A stretch of 64,000 nt of DNA from Hygrophila difformis (GCA_030278955.1 JAOANR010000002.1:10405982-10469981), one strand, 5' to 3'; counted from the stretch's first letter, positions 22,432-35,607 are shown. The notes: generated from the sequence alone by a model not told the origin. Program-made: numbers and translations.

Positions 22432-22825
22432 CCGCGCAAACAACAGCAAAACTTAATGCCATTCCTCCACCGTTCCTTCGCTTGTCGCCCCTCGTCTCAC
22501 CCAATAATCTGCAAGACTATTACGCTCCCTCAAAATGTGCCGAATCTTAATGCATCCTGTGTACCTGAATATGTTTACAATCGGACCAAATAGTGCATGA
22601 AACTTCCATGGGATTGTGCAAGGTTCACTTAGCTAGCGGACGACGTTTTGGGAATCGCATTCGAACAGCAGTTTTTGAAGGGGAATCCCTGGTCACAGGC
22701 CAGTGCCGCGCATACCCGGCTGATGGCTGAGACTTAGGCCTCTGTGGAGTCGCGATAGCCAATGGAGTCCGATAGGACGAAATAACTACACCGCGATCAT
22801 CCCTTATCACCCCCCCCCCCCCCCC
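22432..22825 (-). pseudogene. LINE (L1-type) RNase H domain remnant
   Basis: The minus strand encodes GVIRDDRGVVISSYRTPLA (about 22825-22740), then after a frame change an ECDSQNVVR-like segment with a stop, and finally RHILRERNSLADYWVRRG before a TAA near 22460. This is the C-terminal RNase H domain of plant L1-type retrotransposons, which removes RNA from the hybrid during target-primed copying. Frameshifts and stops show it is dead. A run of about 17-19 C residues (22810-22827) borders it. Confidence 0.7.
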
Positions 22826-23751
22826 CCATTCACTATAACACTCCATAAAATTTAAAATTTTAATTAATAAATATTCAAAATTTCTTATATGAAAATGTTT
22901 CATAAATTTAATTTTTATTGATCATTAAATTTTAGAGAATGAGAAATGATATTTTTCGAAACAATAATTATTTAATCGGTCTTAATTAAATTATGGACTA
23001 CCTTTAATAGTATAAATTTTGGAGCCAGAGTGTGATAAGTCCTTTGATTTATTGGATTATTTATGTCTCGGATATTAAGATGGATTAGAATACAAAAAAA
23101 TTAAGTCCGTAAATTAAAATTTAAAACACTTAGCCAAATAAATTATGTAATGAATTATTTATATCTCAAGACCATTAATTTATTTATAAATGTCGGATAA
23201 AATATTACAACACTAGCAACACTAGTTTTCCAATGGGAATTCCGGATAGAATTTTGGGTCTGATTATTAAAGTCTCCCAAATCCCAAGTGCCCATGGCCC
23301 TTTCCTTTGTCGAAGCCCATCTCGTGAATTGACAAATTTGTGTTAAATTGAAGGCATATGGGCGGCTATTATTATGAAAGTGAAAGAGGAGAATAGACAA
23401 GAAAAAATATAGGGTGGGGCGGCAGTAGACTTATTGGTGCTATGAGAATCATTGTACTATTTTCTTCCTCTTTATAAAGAGGACTTGACATGTGAAAATG
23501 AATGAGATGGAGAGGAGAGGCCAACATGGGATGATGGAGATAATTTAATATGTACCAACCAACTACTGTCATTTGATTTTAAAAGAGATTTGTGGAACCT
23601 ACAAATTAATTGAGGGGTCCGGATATAAGAAAAAAATGCTTTAGAGCAAGTGTGATTGAGCTGAAATGAAGGAATGCACAACATTTTTTTTTTTGGTGGG
23701 CGGCAGATAAATAAATGCTAGATCAAATCAATATGAGATAGCCTTATACAG

Positions 23752-23792
<41 letters not shown>

Positions 23793-24335
23793 TGAGTGAG
23801 TAGTAGTAATAAATTTGGGGTGTAGAATGTTATAAATTTAGGGTGTAGAATGTTACACGTATACAATACACACATTCAAATGAAATTAATTTAGACTACA
23901 AATGATAGAATGGTTGGGACCAGCTTCTTGAATTTGAGTCTCTCCAGCTCAAAGTTGTATTTAATGCGAAGGCCCCTATATATTAATACCCAAAATAAAA
24001 TACTTGCTCCATCACTTTGAGCTAGTTGAAGGATCCATCAGTATAGAGAGGAAGCAAAAAGACATGATCATGTGGGAGTTTGGCATTGGAAAAAAATTGA
24101 CATTATATGCATTTAAAGGTAGTAGATTGAGGAATCTGATGGCCAAGTAAAGAGTGTTATATCTCACCCATAAAATCCCCAATTTCAACCTCTCCTATCA
24201 CTCCCTACCTTCCTGCAAATTTTATGTTATTCTACTAGTGAGAGGCTTTGAGGAGAGTTGAGGGATTTATTGTTAAGAAGAGGTGGACGGGTATTGGACT
24301 AATATTCACGAAGATCTTGTGGTAAGGGCTATGTA

Positions 24336-27325
24336 TGTAACAACCCGAATATTTTGTATTTCAAATAAACAAATTCAAATTATTTTGAACTACGTCATGA
24401 CTTGATCCCTTCACAGGGTACGTAGGCAGCTTGGGAATTTAAATACCAAGTTCAGTCATAAAATAAATCACAAAATAAAAACATCACCGAAAGCATCCCA
24501 ACGTTTAAACCCGAAGAAACCAAAACACAACTTCAGTAAAATCATTAAGGAAGGACGGGACGAGTTTAAGTAGACGAATTATCATACGGGAGTTAGATCG
24601 AATTCGTAAATAAACCCACGTCAGAATTTCGAGTCGGGAATGACCCGAAAAGTCGGACCAAGAGCGCGAAGGATAGAAACCCGATCGAGAAAAGGAAGAA
24701 AAGAACCGACGGACCACACGAACCGCCCGAACCGGCCGGTTCGGGCGGCGCGCACCCCGCGCGCGCACGCGCGGCCACCGCGCAGGGAAAGGGAGACGCG
24801 TCCTAGGACTGTTCGCGCGCACTCCGCGCGGACAAAGGCTTATGTGCGCACCACCACCGCGCCAGAGGTGCAGGAGGTGTAAACTTTCCTTCTACGGCGA
24901 TTTTCTTGCCAAAAATCCGTCCCCTATCGAGGGGAAGCGGATCAAGGCAGTGGGGAAGGTTATAGGGGCTGTGTTGGCCGCCCCTCCCCTTAGTTTTCAG
25001 TTTCTCAAAACCCTAGACACTCCCAACTCCCTCTCCAAGCCAAAACTCATCCGACGACAACTTCCGGCGAACATTCCGGCGATGGCGAGGCAAACGGGAC
25101 GAAGGCACTGCCCCATAGAATCTTGGTAAGCCATAGTTTAATGTTTTAGTTCGTCCATAACACTTAGAAACACAAAATATAACCCGTTTCCTTTACTACG
25201 ATTTCACGCCGGAAAACGAACGAAAAGCGATCGGAAGGATTGGCCGTTCGTCGCGACCCTAGAACGTCCGGATACCCATCCCAGTAATCCTAATCTTCAA
25301 ATCTGTAAGTTAAAACCTTACTCACAAATTTTCGTGGTTATTGGTTGTTTAAAACTCGAGATATAGGCTTGTAACAAAAATCGGTTTTCAAAAACCCTAT
25401 TTTCGTCCAATTTCAAAGACTCGCCTAAAACTCGACCTTCAGGAATTCAAACCGAAACTTTTCAACATAAAAGTTGTTCCTAACACCTTTATCTATCTTG
25501 TGTCCAAATTTCAGCCGTTGACATTAAGATTTGCTATCCCAAATCACGCCGTAAACTTTCTGTGACAACCCGAACATTTCAAACTGTGACAGTTTCTCTT
25601 ACTCGACTTGATGCATGTTTTTCACCCATTTTTAGAACGATTCAACTTTGCATTCCTAAACAAAAGTTGTAGATAATTGTGTCTAAATTATGCATATAAA
25701 ATTTCACGAATTTTGGTGTTCATTTGATATGCCCAACGGTCGAATTTCAGAACTGCATTAAAACCTTTTCGGAGCCCGCGAGTATACAGTGGGTTGTGGT
25801 CGATTTTTGAGTATCAAGAATTCATTATTTCCAAATTCTTAAAACATGAAAGTTGTTCCTTAACGTGTTTTGTAATTACTGTAAAAATTTCGCATCAATT
25901 GGTTGTGAAATGAATTTTTAATCGGCGTTGCACTAACCTGTGACGAAACCAGTTTTTGAGACAGAAATTATCTTTACAAAGAACTCGAAATTCAACTCAC
26001 TTCGGGACCTTATTTCTAAAAACTTAAAACATGAAAGTTGTTCGTGTGTGTGTTTTCGAACTACTGTAAAAATTTCAGAATTTTTGGTGTAAAGACGAAT
26101 TTTTAATTAAGAAATGCGTAAACTGCCTCGAATAGGATTTTTCGAACTTGAGAAAACTCGAACCATGAAAACGCGATATCGATCATTTGATAACATTGAA
26201 ATACGAACTTTCGAATAATCCCGTTCACTAGTCCACGCCGATCTTCATGCTATCATTATCTTTGAGACTGCCTCGTTAGTGGTCTCCTTACTATCTGAGA
26301 TTGCCTCGTTAGTGATCTCGCGCGCTGCGCTTTATTTGGACTGCCTCGTTAGTGGTCCTACGATTATTGAGGTTGCCTCGTTAGTGATCTCCTTACTATG
26401 CCAAAACGGCAGTTGTGCACATGGCCTGCCAAATCGGCAGTGGGAAATACATGGCCTGCCCAAGTGGCAGTGAAACCGCTTGAAAGGTCTGTCAAATGGA
26501 AGTTGATATACACGCCTGTCAAATTGACGGTAGATATACATGGCTCGCCAAAATGGCAGTCAAGACTGATATGGCTGCGGCCGCCGGTTCACCGGCTATC
26601 TGGTTACGACTATTGAGATTGCCTCGTTAGTGATCTCCCTTGTGTGGTGTCCTCTTCTTAATTTACGGGGTAAAAATATAAAAGACATGTGTGAGCGTTT
26701 AATCATGCTTAAATCCTATTTACCATGTTTCTAAATTATACAGGTAAATTACGTTCTTAAATTACGCTTTTAAATTACGCTTTTGAATTATGTCTCTAAA
26801 TTATGTGTTCTCGTCTTGAATAAATAAATCATGTTTTTCCGCTGCAAGTAAGATTACGAATTTTTAATATTTCAATTTAAGCCTGGGTAAAGGTATAAGT
26901 TTTTAATTAATTAAATAATCTTTTTTTTTTAAACCCCTTTATCGTTACGTTAGGAATTAACTTACTCAGTATTTTATACACTGATAAAACCTGTTGTTTA
27001 TTTTTCCATTACAGAGTACGGAGCATGATCATGCATCGGGGGATCACATGGACATTTATTTATTTATTTTACATCACTTGCATACGGGCTTGTTGACCCG
27101 AGTTTTGGCCATGTCGGCCCATATTTAAATTTCCGCTGCGACTTACTTTATTTTGTGTGAATTATACTATGTAATTTTAAAATAAATCTTTTGGGCTTGT
27201 TTCTAAATTATCTTTGAAATACCTTTAGCCTTGCATCTCTCAAGTGAGCTCGAATGAACTCGTGTCTTGCTTGGGAGGTGTGGCGGTGACATCCCGGCCT
27301 GGGTTATCAAATCCGGGGTGTTACA
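24336..27325 (+). mobile_element. TE-D: solo Tekay-type LTR (2990 bp), TSD ATGTA
   Basis: Starts TGTAACAACCCGAATATT, ends CCGGGGTGTTACA, and is flanked by ATGTA at 24331-24335 and 27326-27330. The unoccupied site occurs once as ATGTA at 43516-43520 in TE-E copy 2. The start matches the TE-C LTR (for example 'cacagggtacgtaggcag'), and the end carries the same 'ggtgtggcggtgacatcccggcctgggtta' type block. No internal region remains, so it arose by LTR-LTR recombination. It has a GC-rich stretch at 24640-24880. Confidence 0.97.
26265..26640. repeat. Tandem repeats inside TE-D LTR
   Basis: Copies of 'gattgcctcgttagtgatctc' (about five, in two groups) surround copies of 'catggcctgccaaatcggcagtg' (about six). 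They occupy the same relative place as different repeats in the other LTRs, just before the GCGGCCGCCGG motif. Confidence 0.85.
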
Positions 27326-29693
27326 ATGTAAATCAGTTTTCTCTTGATCTAAGTCGTACGAAAGTTTCTAACATTAGGATTTTCTCTCATCTTCTTATTT
27401 ATGGCCACAAAGGAGTATTGCTGTGATTCAAGGGTTTTTCCCTAGTTACAAGGAGCCCGACGACCTACCAACGACCATAGAATCTATCCTCTGTAAGTCT
27501 ATTCCCACCATTTCAAATTTTGGAGCATTTGATTGAAAAGTTTAAGAGATATAAGTGTCGGAGTATAAAACGTACAAATCTGTCACCAAAGATCTACTTT
27601 GTGCAACTCATAGAAATCCTTGTTTTCGGGCTGTTTGTAACCTTCCATTCCAAAATTTTCCTTCAGTAAGTTTGTTCCCTTCATCATGAAGAGTATGGTG
27701 TGTAAATTTCAGAATTTTTGGACACCATTTGACCCTTGAAAATCGATATGGTTTATGCATGATCTTTAAAGAAGTTGACAGCAAGGCATATCCGACTTGC
27801 ATCGCTTTTATGGTTCCTTTAAAGTATTTTTCTTAAAAATATTTCTTCATGAAAGTGTTCCTAATATTTTAAAGTTTATGCCTGTAAAATTTTAACAATA
27901 TTAAATTTTATTTACTAGGCCAAAACCGATCTGGTATATTGGAAACCATGTTCGATAATCCGTCAAATTTGATCCATTCATGCGCAACCTTTAAAATATC
28001 TGTTTTTGAATACTTTAGAGACTCGATCACGAAATTTATTCTTCAGAAACTATATTCCCCACATCTTCAAGATTATTTTGGTTAAATTTCATCAATTTTA
28101 GATGATGTTTGTCCCTCCAAATAAAATCTGGTCTTTAGTCTCAAATCTGCGAACAATCTTTCAGTTTTACTCTTCCGTAAAGATCCATGTTTTTCAACCC
28201 TTTTGGTTCATTATCTTTCAAAGATTTCTGCATGAAACATTTTCATATTGAGTTGACTATGTCTCTGCCAAATTTCATAATTTTTAGAACTCGTATGACA
28301 AAGTTATCGGATCTGGTTTATCGAATGGTTGAAATCACTTTTTGCTGAAATCCGTGTTAAAATAGGGTTTTCTAAAAATAAGCATTTTTGAAAGACTTAA
28401 GTGTCTCAAAACTAAATGGTTTCTTCATGAAAAATATTTATCTATATGTGATCTACCTTCTGTAAAAATTTCAGAATTTTTAAATTAGTTTTGATATTTT
28501 TAACACTCGTTGAAATGTAAGCCGCTGTTGTTGAAATTCTGACAGCAAGGTAGTTTTACAAAGATCACGACTTTTGACCTGTTTTCGTACCTTATTTTGA
28601 AAAGTGCAAAACATGAAACTTGTTCAACTATCTGTTGAGTATCTACAGTTCAAATTTCAGAGCAAACGCCTTTCGTATGAATTTTTAAAGCTGTTTGGCG
28701 TAAATTGCGACATAAGAAATGGTGATGTTGCACCTATTATGAAATTGTTGGATTTTGAGATCCGTGAAATGATATTTTCAGATTTATGATAAGTTGATAT
28801 GGGATTTTGTAGTTGAAATGATATTTGGCATTCTTGAATGCCCTTGTATGAAATTACTCCCTTGATATTGTCAAAAAAATCTTTTACAGAGAATATTATT
28901 TGGATAATTGTGAGTTAGGAAGGGAGATGGTGAAGTAGAGTTGCAATTGGAGGCTTCTTGTGGAATATAGTTAAACAAGAAAATTTATCTGCTCATCGCC
29001 TGCATTGTGTAGTTAACCCCAAGCCTACGGTAACGGTAAGTAGATTTTTACTCCTTGGAAATGTGCCCAAATTATTTTTGAGCTTAAGCATAATTTATAA
29101 TTCCATTTTATTATTTTAAATTTATGCTTATTGCTCTCTACTGCTTTGGGAATATTGGTATGCTATTTTTACTGTGCCTAATAATTCTTGTAACTATTCT
29201 CAAAATCCTACGGATTTTTGAGCGCGCATTGTTACGGGGGTGGGACTGTGTGCGGGTCGCTGCTGCCCAACTCCCGCGGTTGTTGTGCATATTTTAGCCA
29301 CACGGGGACCACTGTGATTATTCAGCCCGATGTCATTACCTTATCTCACAGTGGGTTTGAGGAAATTTCTTACCTCCCCACACCCTTGAGTGTCTGTGTG
29401 AATTGGGCCCTACGGTGGGGAACCTGCACATCACGGTGGCTGAGATAATTATTTCTCGGTAACGCAAATTGTTATATTATCTGTTTCCGGGATATAGAAT
29501 AGTATTTCGTATATGTATAAATTATCCTCGTTTAAGCATGCCTTATTTCATAAATGTCATTTTAAATTATTTCTGTAACTCGACCTACTCCGGCAGTTGG
29601 CAGTGAAACATCTTTGTCCCTGAATTGAAATTAATTTAGAACCAACTCAGACTATGTCAGACAGAAGGCAGGTGCTGGCCAAAAGCTTGTTAC

Positions 29694-29926
29694 CTATCAC
29701 TATAAGTGAGACTGCGTGTAGCATTAACAGCATCCTCATAACTCGGTGGTACACTATGGGTTTGACCAGATGAATTTTGATCAAGCCTGTTGATTAGAAA
29801 TAGGCCGATTAAGGATTATATTTAAACATTATTTACAGGCCAGCACTAAAAACAATGCACGGAAAAGTGCCTTAAATATACCTCCCATCTTGAGAATGAT
29901 CATCAGCTTTTGCACCACTTCCTCTG
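29694..29926 (-). pseudogene. EPSIN-like (clathrin adaptor) exon pair, captured fragment
   Basis: Two minus-strand exons, 29926-29882 and 29786-29694, with CAG acceptors and GT donors. Spliced in phase, they encode SRGSGAKADDHSQDGR followed by a segment ending VPPSYEDAVNATRSLTYSDR. This resembles the linker after the ENTH domain of plant EPSIN2/3-type proteins, which has a PPSYEEAV motif and Ser/Gly/Asp-rich sequence. EPSINs recruit clathrin and cargo at Golgi or vacuolar trafficking sites. Only the linker is here, with no ENTH domain, so it is a fragment. The identification rests on remembered family motifs. Confidence 0.6.
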
Positions 29927-30196
29927 CTGAGGAAAAGTAAAAGAAAAGTACTTGTATCAAAAAGTTCAGACATTCTAAAAAATCTATAAAAAATCTATAA
30001 GATGAACTTAGCCATATGGAGACATTCCAGTTGAATAAAATTAAACAAAGGGCCTTTATTAACTTAATACTACTTGTGAGAAATAGTCTTATAGTATAGG
30101 CTCATTATTAACCAAGTATGTATTTATATATCTCCTACTGTACTCTTTAATTTTTGAGAAATAGATATACTCTTCCCTACGTTTTATTGGTATCAG

Positions 30197-30435
30197 GTGC
30201 TGGATAACATGCCCCGTTACACAGGTAAGAAAGGCAACATGAATACTCTAATCTAAATCGATCCAACAATTTCATTTCTTAACTCAAGGTTCTGAATTCT
30301 GATGAGGATTATCAGCTTCTTGGAAGCCAGTTGTCACATGTCAAACAGTTGGCCATGAACCCTACTGTAAGTTCAAGTGAAAGTGAATCAGGAGTATTAC
30401 AGGGTTCTATTCCTATTTCTGCAAAAGGGTCTAAA
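30197..30435 (+). pseudogene. Unidentified plant-like terminal exons
   Basis: On the plus strand, an exon-like segment VLDNMPRYT (about 30197-30225, between CAG and GTAAG) is followed by an open segment from about 30289 reading LNSDEDYQLLGSQLSHVKQL, then a Ser/Glu-rich stretch and a stop TAG near 30435. I do not recognise the protein. It lies opposite to the other captured exons and may be a separate capture or an older host fragment. Confidence 0.35.
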
Positions 30436-31616
30436 TAGCTACTGCTATTCAGATCACAAGTCCGACTCCGCACCCTATTATATCTCTATTATCTTAAATG
30501 AGTGTACTGAAGAAAATGATTTTTAAAAAATGGAGTCAAGCATTTTAGCTTATGAATAATGGCATTTTGCCTTTTCTCCAGTAGTATGCTCTGACTGAAA
30601 ATTTAGTGTATGAATTACATAGAAGCATATGACCAACACCTTACTACAACTATTGGCCATAAAAGTGGAACTACAAACCATGCACTGAATAGAAAAGTGG
30701 GGAATCTAATTTCCGAGACATGTTCAACTCAAAAGCAGTCAAATCAAGGCAGGCGTTGCAGGAAAAAAGAGAGTATCTTTATAGAAGCCGAACAGTTCTT
30801 ACAGCAACATAGGCCAAAATGTAGCCTTCAACTCAGTGAAAACGAAGGCAGGGGATTCAAGACGCAAAAATCCTAAAAGTGTATAGTATATGCTGTTCCA
30901 AACTGCAGACCATAAAGTCTAATGAAAGGCTACTTTAGCCAGAACCACCCACCAGGGAACAAAGCCTGAAATGGTTGGCACAGTTAGAGATTTCGAGGAT
31001 TTATCACAAGATAACAATAACAAAAACAGGAAAAGGAGGAAACATGTCAAGCTCAACCATCATAATACCTCACAGATTATAGTAATAATGAGAAAGGGAT
31101 CCGTGTAGTAAAAAGCCAATAAGACCAGCTTGACATAAATAAGCTAAAGTAATGGCTACTACAATATTGGGAATAACACTCTGCTGGGTGATCTAATATT
31201 CAACACCTATTATATATCTATTATCTTAAATGAGAGTACTATAGCCGTTCGGTTGTAGCGATACTATTTTAAGACCAATAAGACCAGACCGCCCGATAAG
31301 TGCACGGTCAAACTCAAACATGGGTTTGCCTTCATAGCACTGCAAATTTACTCAAGTATTCATCAATAACTCGTGCCTGACGCAGCTAAAATTCAATTAA
31401 TCTCGAATATACATGGATATGTCAACTAACCTGTGCAATCTTGAGACCAAGAGCTGTAAAACCCCCAGATGAAACAAAAATAACAGGCCATTTGAGATAT
31501 ATGCCTTAATTTTCAAAGCACATAAAAATTTAAAAGTGGTATTTCATGAATAACGCTGCAGGTCAAGAGAAGGCAATCGATTAAATAAGTGTTGATAAAG
31601 TGAAAACAACACTTAC
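30436..31616. other. No confirmed gene; two Helitron-5'-like phrases
   Basis: Two stretches reading TCTATTATCTTAAATGAG (about 30489 and 31220, plus strand) resemble Helitron 5' ends, but no matching 3' ends were found. A minus-strand exon-like segment, FVSSGGFTALGLKIAQ, ends at a GTTAG donor near 31438; I do not recognise it. Confidence 0.3.
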
Positions 31617-32580
31617 ACTGGAGCTAAAGGTGATGCTTATTTTCTCAATTACATCAACAAATATTTCCTCCCTCCTCCTACCACCAGGTTCATTTGCTAC
31701 AACCGGTTTAGTAACAGCTGTCCCAGGCATTCATTTATTTCCTTGCTGCTAGAAATAAATTTGTGGGTAGTTGTCAGGAACTCACGATAAGCAGTACTTA
31801 AATCTAGCAAGATAAGCCAAATCAGAGAGCATATAGACCCATACCAATGAGGTATAACACAAAAATAAAGTTTATTAGTATCTGACTTTACAATTAAATA
31901 ACTTAATAGTTAATACCATAAATAACGCTGCAGGTCAAGAGAAGGCAATCGAGCAGCATCAACCACAATTGGTTCATTGAATATATAAGACTTCAAAACT
32001 TCAACACAGTCGTTTGAACATATCCAAAATCCTCCAATCAGAAGAATTCATATTACAACATAAACCACCAAAACGGAAAAAAGAAAAACCGCTGCCAGCT
32101 ATTATTCTAATAGAAATCATAAGCCAAATCATTAGATATCACGAGAAGAAGTTCAAATGTCACAATAGTCATATTTTCCATAAGGGAGCCAAAGATTCTA
32201 CATTGCATATGATTGCCTCTGTTGCTACACATTCAAAGAGAAACATCCCAGAAGAATAAATAAATTCAACAAAAGAAAATAAAATTGCAAGCAGAACATT
32301 GTCATTATTTGGGATGCCTTTTTTGAAAGGGACAAAATGCAACTACATACTATAATGCACTTTAAGTGATACTTACTATGATTTCATCAAGCAGTTCATA
32401 TACAAGCACAAATTTTTTTCTTAATGATTCCTCATTAAGAACACCAACGTAATCTTTGATGACACGTGCAATCCTTTGTAGAAGCTCCAAGGCTAATGAA
32501 GGAGAGAAATTCACTCTCGTGGTTGCAACAAAAAGTAGGCCAACAACCTTCACATGAAAATAATTTACCCCATCGAGATT
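31617..32580 (-). pseudogene. AP4M: AP-4 complex subunit mu fragment (two exons)
   Basis: Exon 32580-32377 is bounded by an AACAG acceptor and a GTAAGT donor. It encodes 68 residues beginning NLDGVNYFHVKVVGLLFVAT and ending LVYELLDEII, the longin-like N-terminal domain of the adaptor mu chain. A second exon, about 31729-31617, encodes MPGTAVTKPVVANEPGGRR followed by EEIFVDVIEKISITFSSS, the linker and start of the mu homology domain. AP-4 mu recognises cargo at the trans-Golgi network. The first exon and most of the mu homology domain are missing, so it is a captured fragment. Codons are well preserved, which suggests recent capture. Confidence 0.85.
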
Positions 32581-33632
32581 CTGTTGATATGATGTGAAAC
32601 AGTATAAAATTAGAATCAACACTTATCAACCAATTAATCTTTTTTTTTTCTTTTCGCTAGTTAAGCATTTAGTAGACATCTTGTCAAACATTGATAAATA
32701 TAAGCCAAAAAAAAAGATAAAAAGAATAATAAGTAGCAGTAGAAGAAAAGAATGATCTACATGCTATCTGCCAAAGAACATTCTAAGACAACATTGTCAA
32801 ACGGGAAATAAAAGAAAGTCAAATATGTCAATTAATAAGGAAACACACAAAGATGGGTGGCGCTTCGCCTTTGCCATCTTTCTAGAACTACACTTTGCGA
32901 AAGAATATCTCTGCACTTCTTTTCGTACATCACCGCGATCTCTGCACTTCCTAAACCTTTTGTAAAGCTAAAAATCGCAAAGTAGTGCACCTATAAATAA
33001 CTCACAACCTCTTTTGCGTGGTACAGGTTCATCTGGGCAGGCATACCAACCGACGTAGGGAAAACAAAGTAAGAGAAAACATGGTAAACAACTATAATAA
33101 AGAATCATACAAACCATACAGGAACTTTGAATGCTTTGACCCTTCGCCCACACTCGCAATGTGACGCATTCTACTAAGATTATAACAAAATAGAAAATAG
33201 ATGTTCTATAGCTTAAGAAAGCTTATGAGCAAAGTCCAATTTAGCCCCCTGTGAATAAGCCTACAATTTAAAAGGTCTCAGACTCAGACAACCATCTGTA
33301 TTTTTGGAATTTCATACAACTTATTATACAAAACTTTCTAAAAGCACATATCATATGAGGCTTCTTATAATATAGGGGTTATGCGCGAGGCTAATTGGAT
33401 TTCCCCAAACAATCATGTTCATTTATAGGTACCTTCAAAGCACCGATAGCAATTCTTAGCAAGTGTACGTACCACCAGCAGTGGCTAAGACATGTGGTAG
33501 GATATTATAGTGGTAGATCCAATATTTAAGGACTTGTAAAGGAGCCATAGGATATCCTAACAAAGACACAAGTCCAATTGACAAGCTTTCAAATGTGAAA
33601 AGTACTTGGCTGAAAGCCTGGGTTTTACTTAC

Positions 33633-35607
33633 TGCTTTCATACATTGAAGTTCCGGTATTGGGGTCTAAAAGGAAAGGGAACCTGCAAAAGAATACATTT
33701 TATTTTTTAATAAATGATATGCAGTAAATGTAAGCTCAAACTCAATCAGACATAACTCAATTGAGGATTTAAACCAAAAATAAAACGAAGACATGTGGCA
33801 AAGAGTGTAAAGACCATCATCATTGTTGTCATCTAAAACCTTTATTTCATTATGTGTAGTTGAATATGTAAAATATGTATAAGAGTTTAAAGACCAAATA
33901 CGAAAAGCATCTTGGAGTTTCTGTTGACCATGCTAGAGTCAATGAGTCATGAGCAAGCAGACACACAAAAACACTTCTTTGTAGGGTAAGGTCAAATGCA
34001 ATCTCCAATGAATATGATGCGAGAGTCATTTATTCAAATGCATTTACATAATCATGGATTGCAAACATCTAAGACCTGTCCAATTTTTAGACAGCGGAAA
34101 AAAAATTGATCAATCAACATAAACAACAGGTGTATGGCTTCATCAAATAATCAACAGGTGTATGGCTGCATCAAATAATCATTATTATGGGTCAGTATGA
34201 CCAGGCTAGCATGCCTTCAATTATTATATTAATGCTGAAACAAGATGTTATTCCTACATAAGGATGCCAAAGTTACCACTAAAACTTATAAATAAAAATG
34301 AAACGACATTTGCCTTGTAGATAAAAAGGTTATTGCTTCAATGAAATTTGAAGAAAAATTGCATATTGTTCCCTGCCACCAAGTCTTCTAACCATTGCCC
34401 TGTGCATTGTTGATCCTTTAGGACAGGGGAAGATCTGCATAAACAAGGCAAATATAAAGAGTCAACCATTGGTAATCAAATTCCCCTCAGAAGTTCTCAC
34501 AGAGGTAATATCTTTAGTTTAAACTGCATGAAGTACCAACCAAAGGACAATTAGGAACACAGGGAAAACTAAATAATGTATTTCAAATATATATATTGAG
34601 CACCTCTACAGATAAATCAAGCTCTGTTATAGCCTCTCGAACTCTCCTGCAGAAAGGGCATGCCTCTATTTACAATTTCAATACACTTTTTATTTAGTCA
34701 GCATAGAGTGAGCTACCAAATACATAGTCATAAAGCAATGAATTATGGCTCTAGTGCACCAAGAAGGGAACACACCAAACTCAAAAAGTTGCAGATGTTG
34801 TGAAGGCTCTACTTCTTGCTGGTTCCTTAAACCATCAGATATCGATCTAGACCCCCACGGGAACCTTGCTAAAGTAGATAAGGAAGAAGTAGCCTCCTAT
34901 TAAAATGACAAACTAACGAGGTTAATGAATAAACTCAAAAAAATGTAACCAAGTCATCCAAACTCCAAAACTGCTCAGCCAAAGAAATGCGAATCCAGTG
35001 AGATTTATCTAAATAAAGCAATAAATTTCAACTTCAAGTAGGAAGAGACATTATACATACAAATGCATAATGCAATTATATATAACAAAATGGGAAGTGT
35101 TCCAAACCTCGAGAAAATAATTTCGCTCTCCAGAGGGATCTCCTGCCTGCAAGATGAAAAAAGCATGAGAATCACAGCACAATTACATTACATTGGACCC
35201 TATTTTTGAAATTAAAAATTGGAAAGGCCAACCCAGAAGCCAGTCTTATTACTTACGGAGAAAAGTTTAAGCAAAGGACAGAGGAAAGACAGGATACTAC
35301 TCGTCGAAGAAGTGCTGTTTCCATCGGCTACACCTTCTTTTTCTCCAGAAAGCGTGGGTTCCTTTTCTTGATTCACAGAATTCCTCGAATAAAACCTGTT
35401 CCTCTTGATAGAAACCACTTTGTTGTCGTAAGTTCGACGAGAAGAGGGGTTGAAGTCATGGGTAAACCGAACAGTAGAAAAATAGTAATTGGGATTACGG
35501 CATGGGGATGGAGATGGAAAGGAGGAGGAAAGATTTGGGGATGAAAGTGGCGAGTGGCGCTGCATATGCATTTGGGTGCATTTGGCGACGCGCCACCGCC
35601 ACACCAC
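33633..35607 (-). pseudogene. Plastid GST-N/thioredoxin-superfamily (CPFC) protein, captured 5' exons
   Basis: Six collinear exons on the minus strand: 1, about 35607-35257 (Ser-rich, transit-peptide-like, ending SILSFLCPLLKLFS); 2, 35146-35108 (AGDPSGERNYFLE); 3, 34896-34776 (ATSSLSTLARFPWGSRS ... LQLFEF); 4, 34665-34604 (ACPFCRRVREAITELDLSVE); 5, 34434-34367 (IFPCPKGSTMHRAMVRRLGG); 6, 33682-33633 (FPFLLDPNTGTSMYES). Exon phases fit throughout. The CPFC motif and layout match plant thioredoxin-superfamily proteins with tandem GST N-terminal domains (At5g03880-like, from memory). Exon 5 should end in a GT donor but has AT, so splicing is probably damaged. The second GST-N repeat is absent. 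Confidence 0.82.

Larger units (their letters stand above)
22836..29590 (+). repeat. TE-E LTR, copy 1, interrupted by TE-D solo LTR
   Basis: 22836-24335 plus 27331-29022 matches 42042-45214 with few mismatches visible by eye. The main size differences are an A tract (about 40 A at 23752-23790 against about 12) and the 3-kb insertion. It starts TAACACTCCATAAAATTT where copy 2 has TGACACTCC. 29022-29590 has no partner in copy 2, which is truncated there, but has similar composition and is probably the rest of the LTR. It contains the 'catgaaagttgttc ... aatttcagaattttt' repeats seen in the Tekay LTRs. No gene is seen. Confidence 0.75.

Noticed and set aside
22810..22827. C-run as an assembly gap marker
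   Set aside because: It is a plain homopolymer between the LINE remnant and the TE-E LTR; its length may be inaccurate, but nothing else suggests a gap.
30481..31240. Additional plus-strand Helitrons starting TCTATTATCTTAAATGAG
   Set aside because: No matching hairpin plus CTAG 3' ends could be found, so the phrases alone are not enough.
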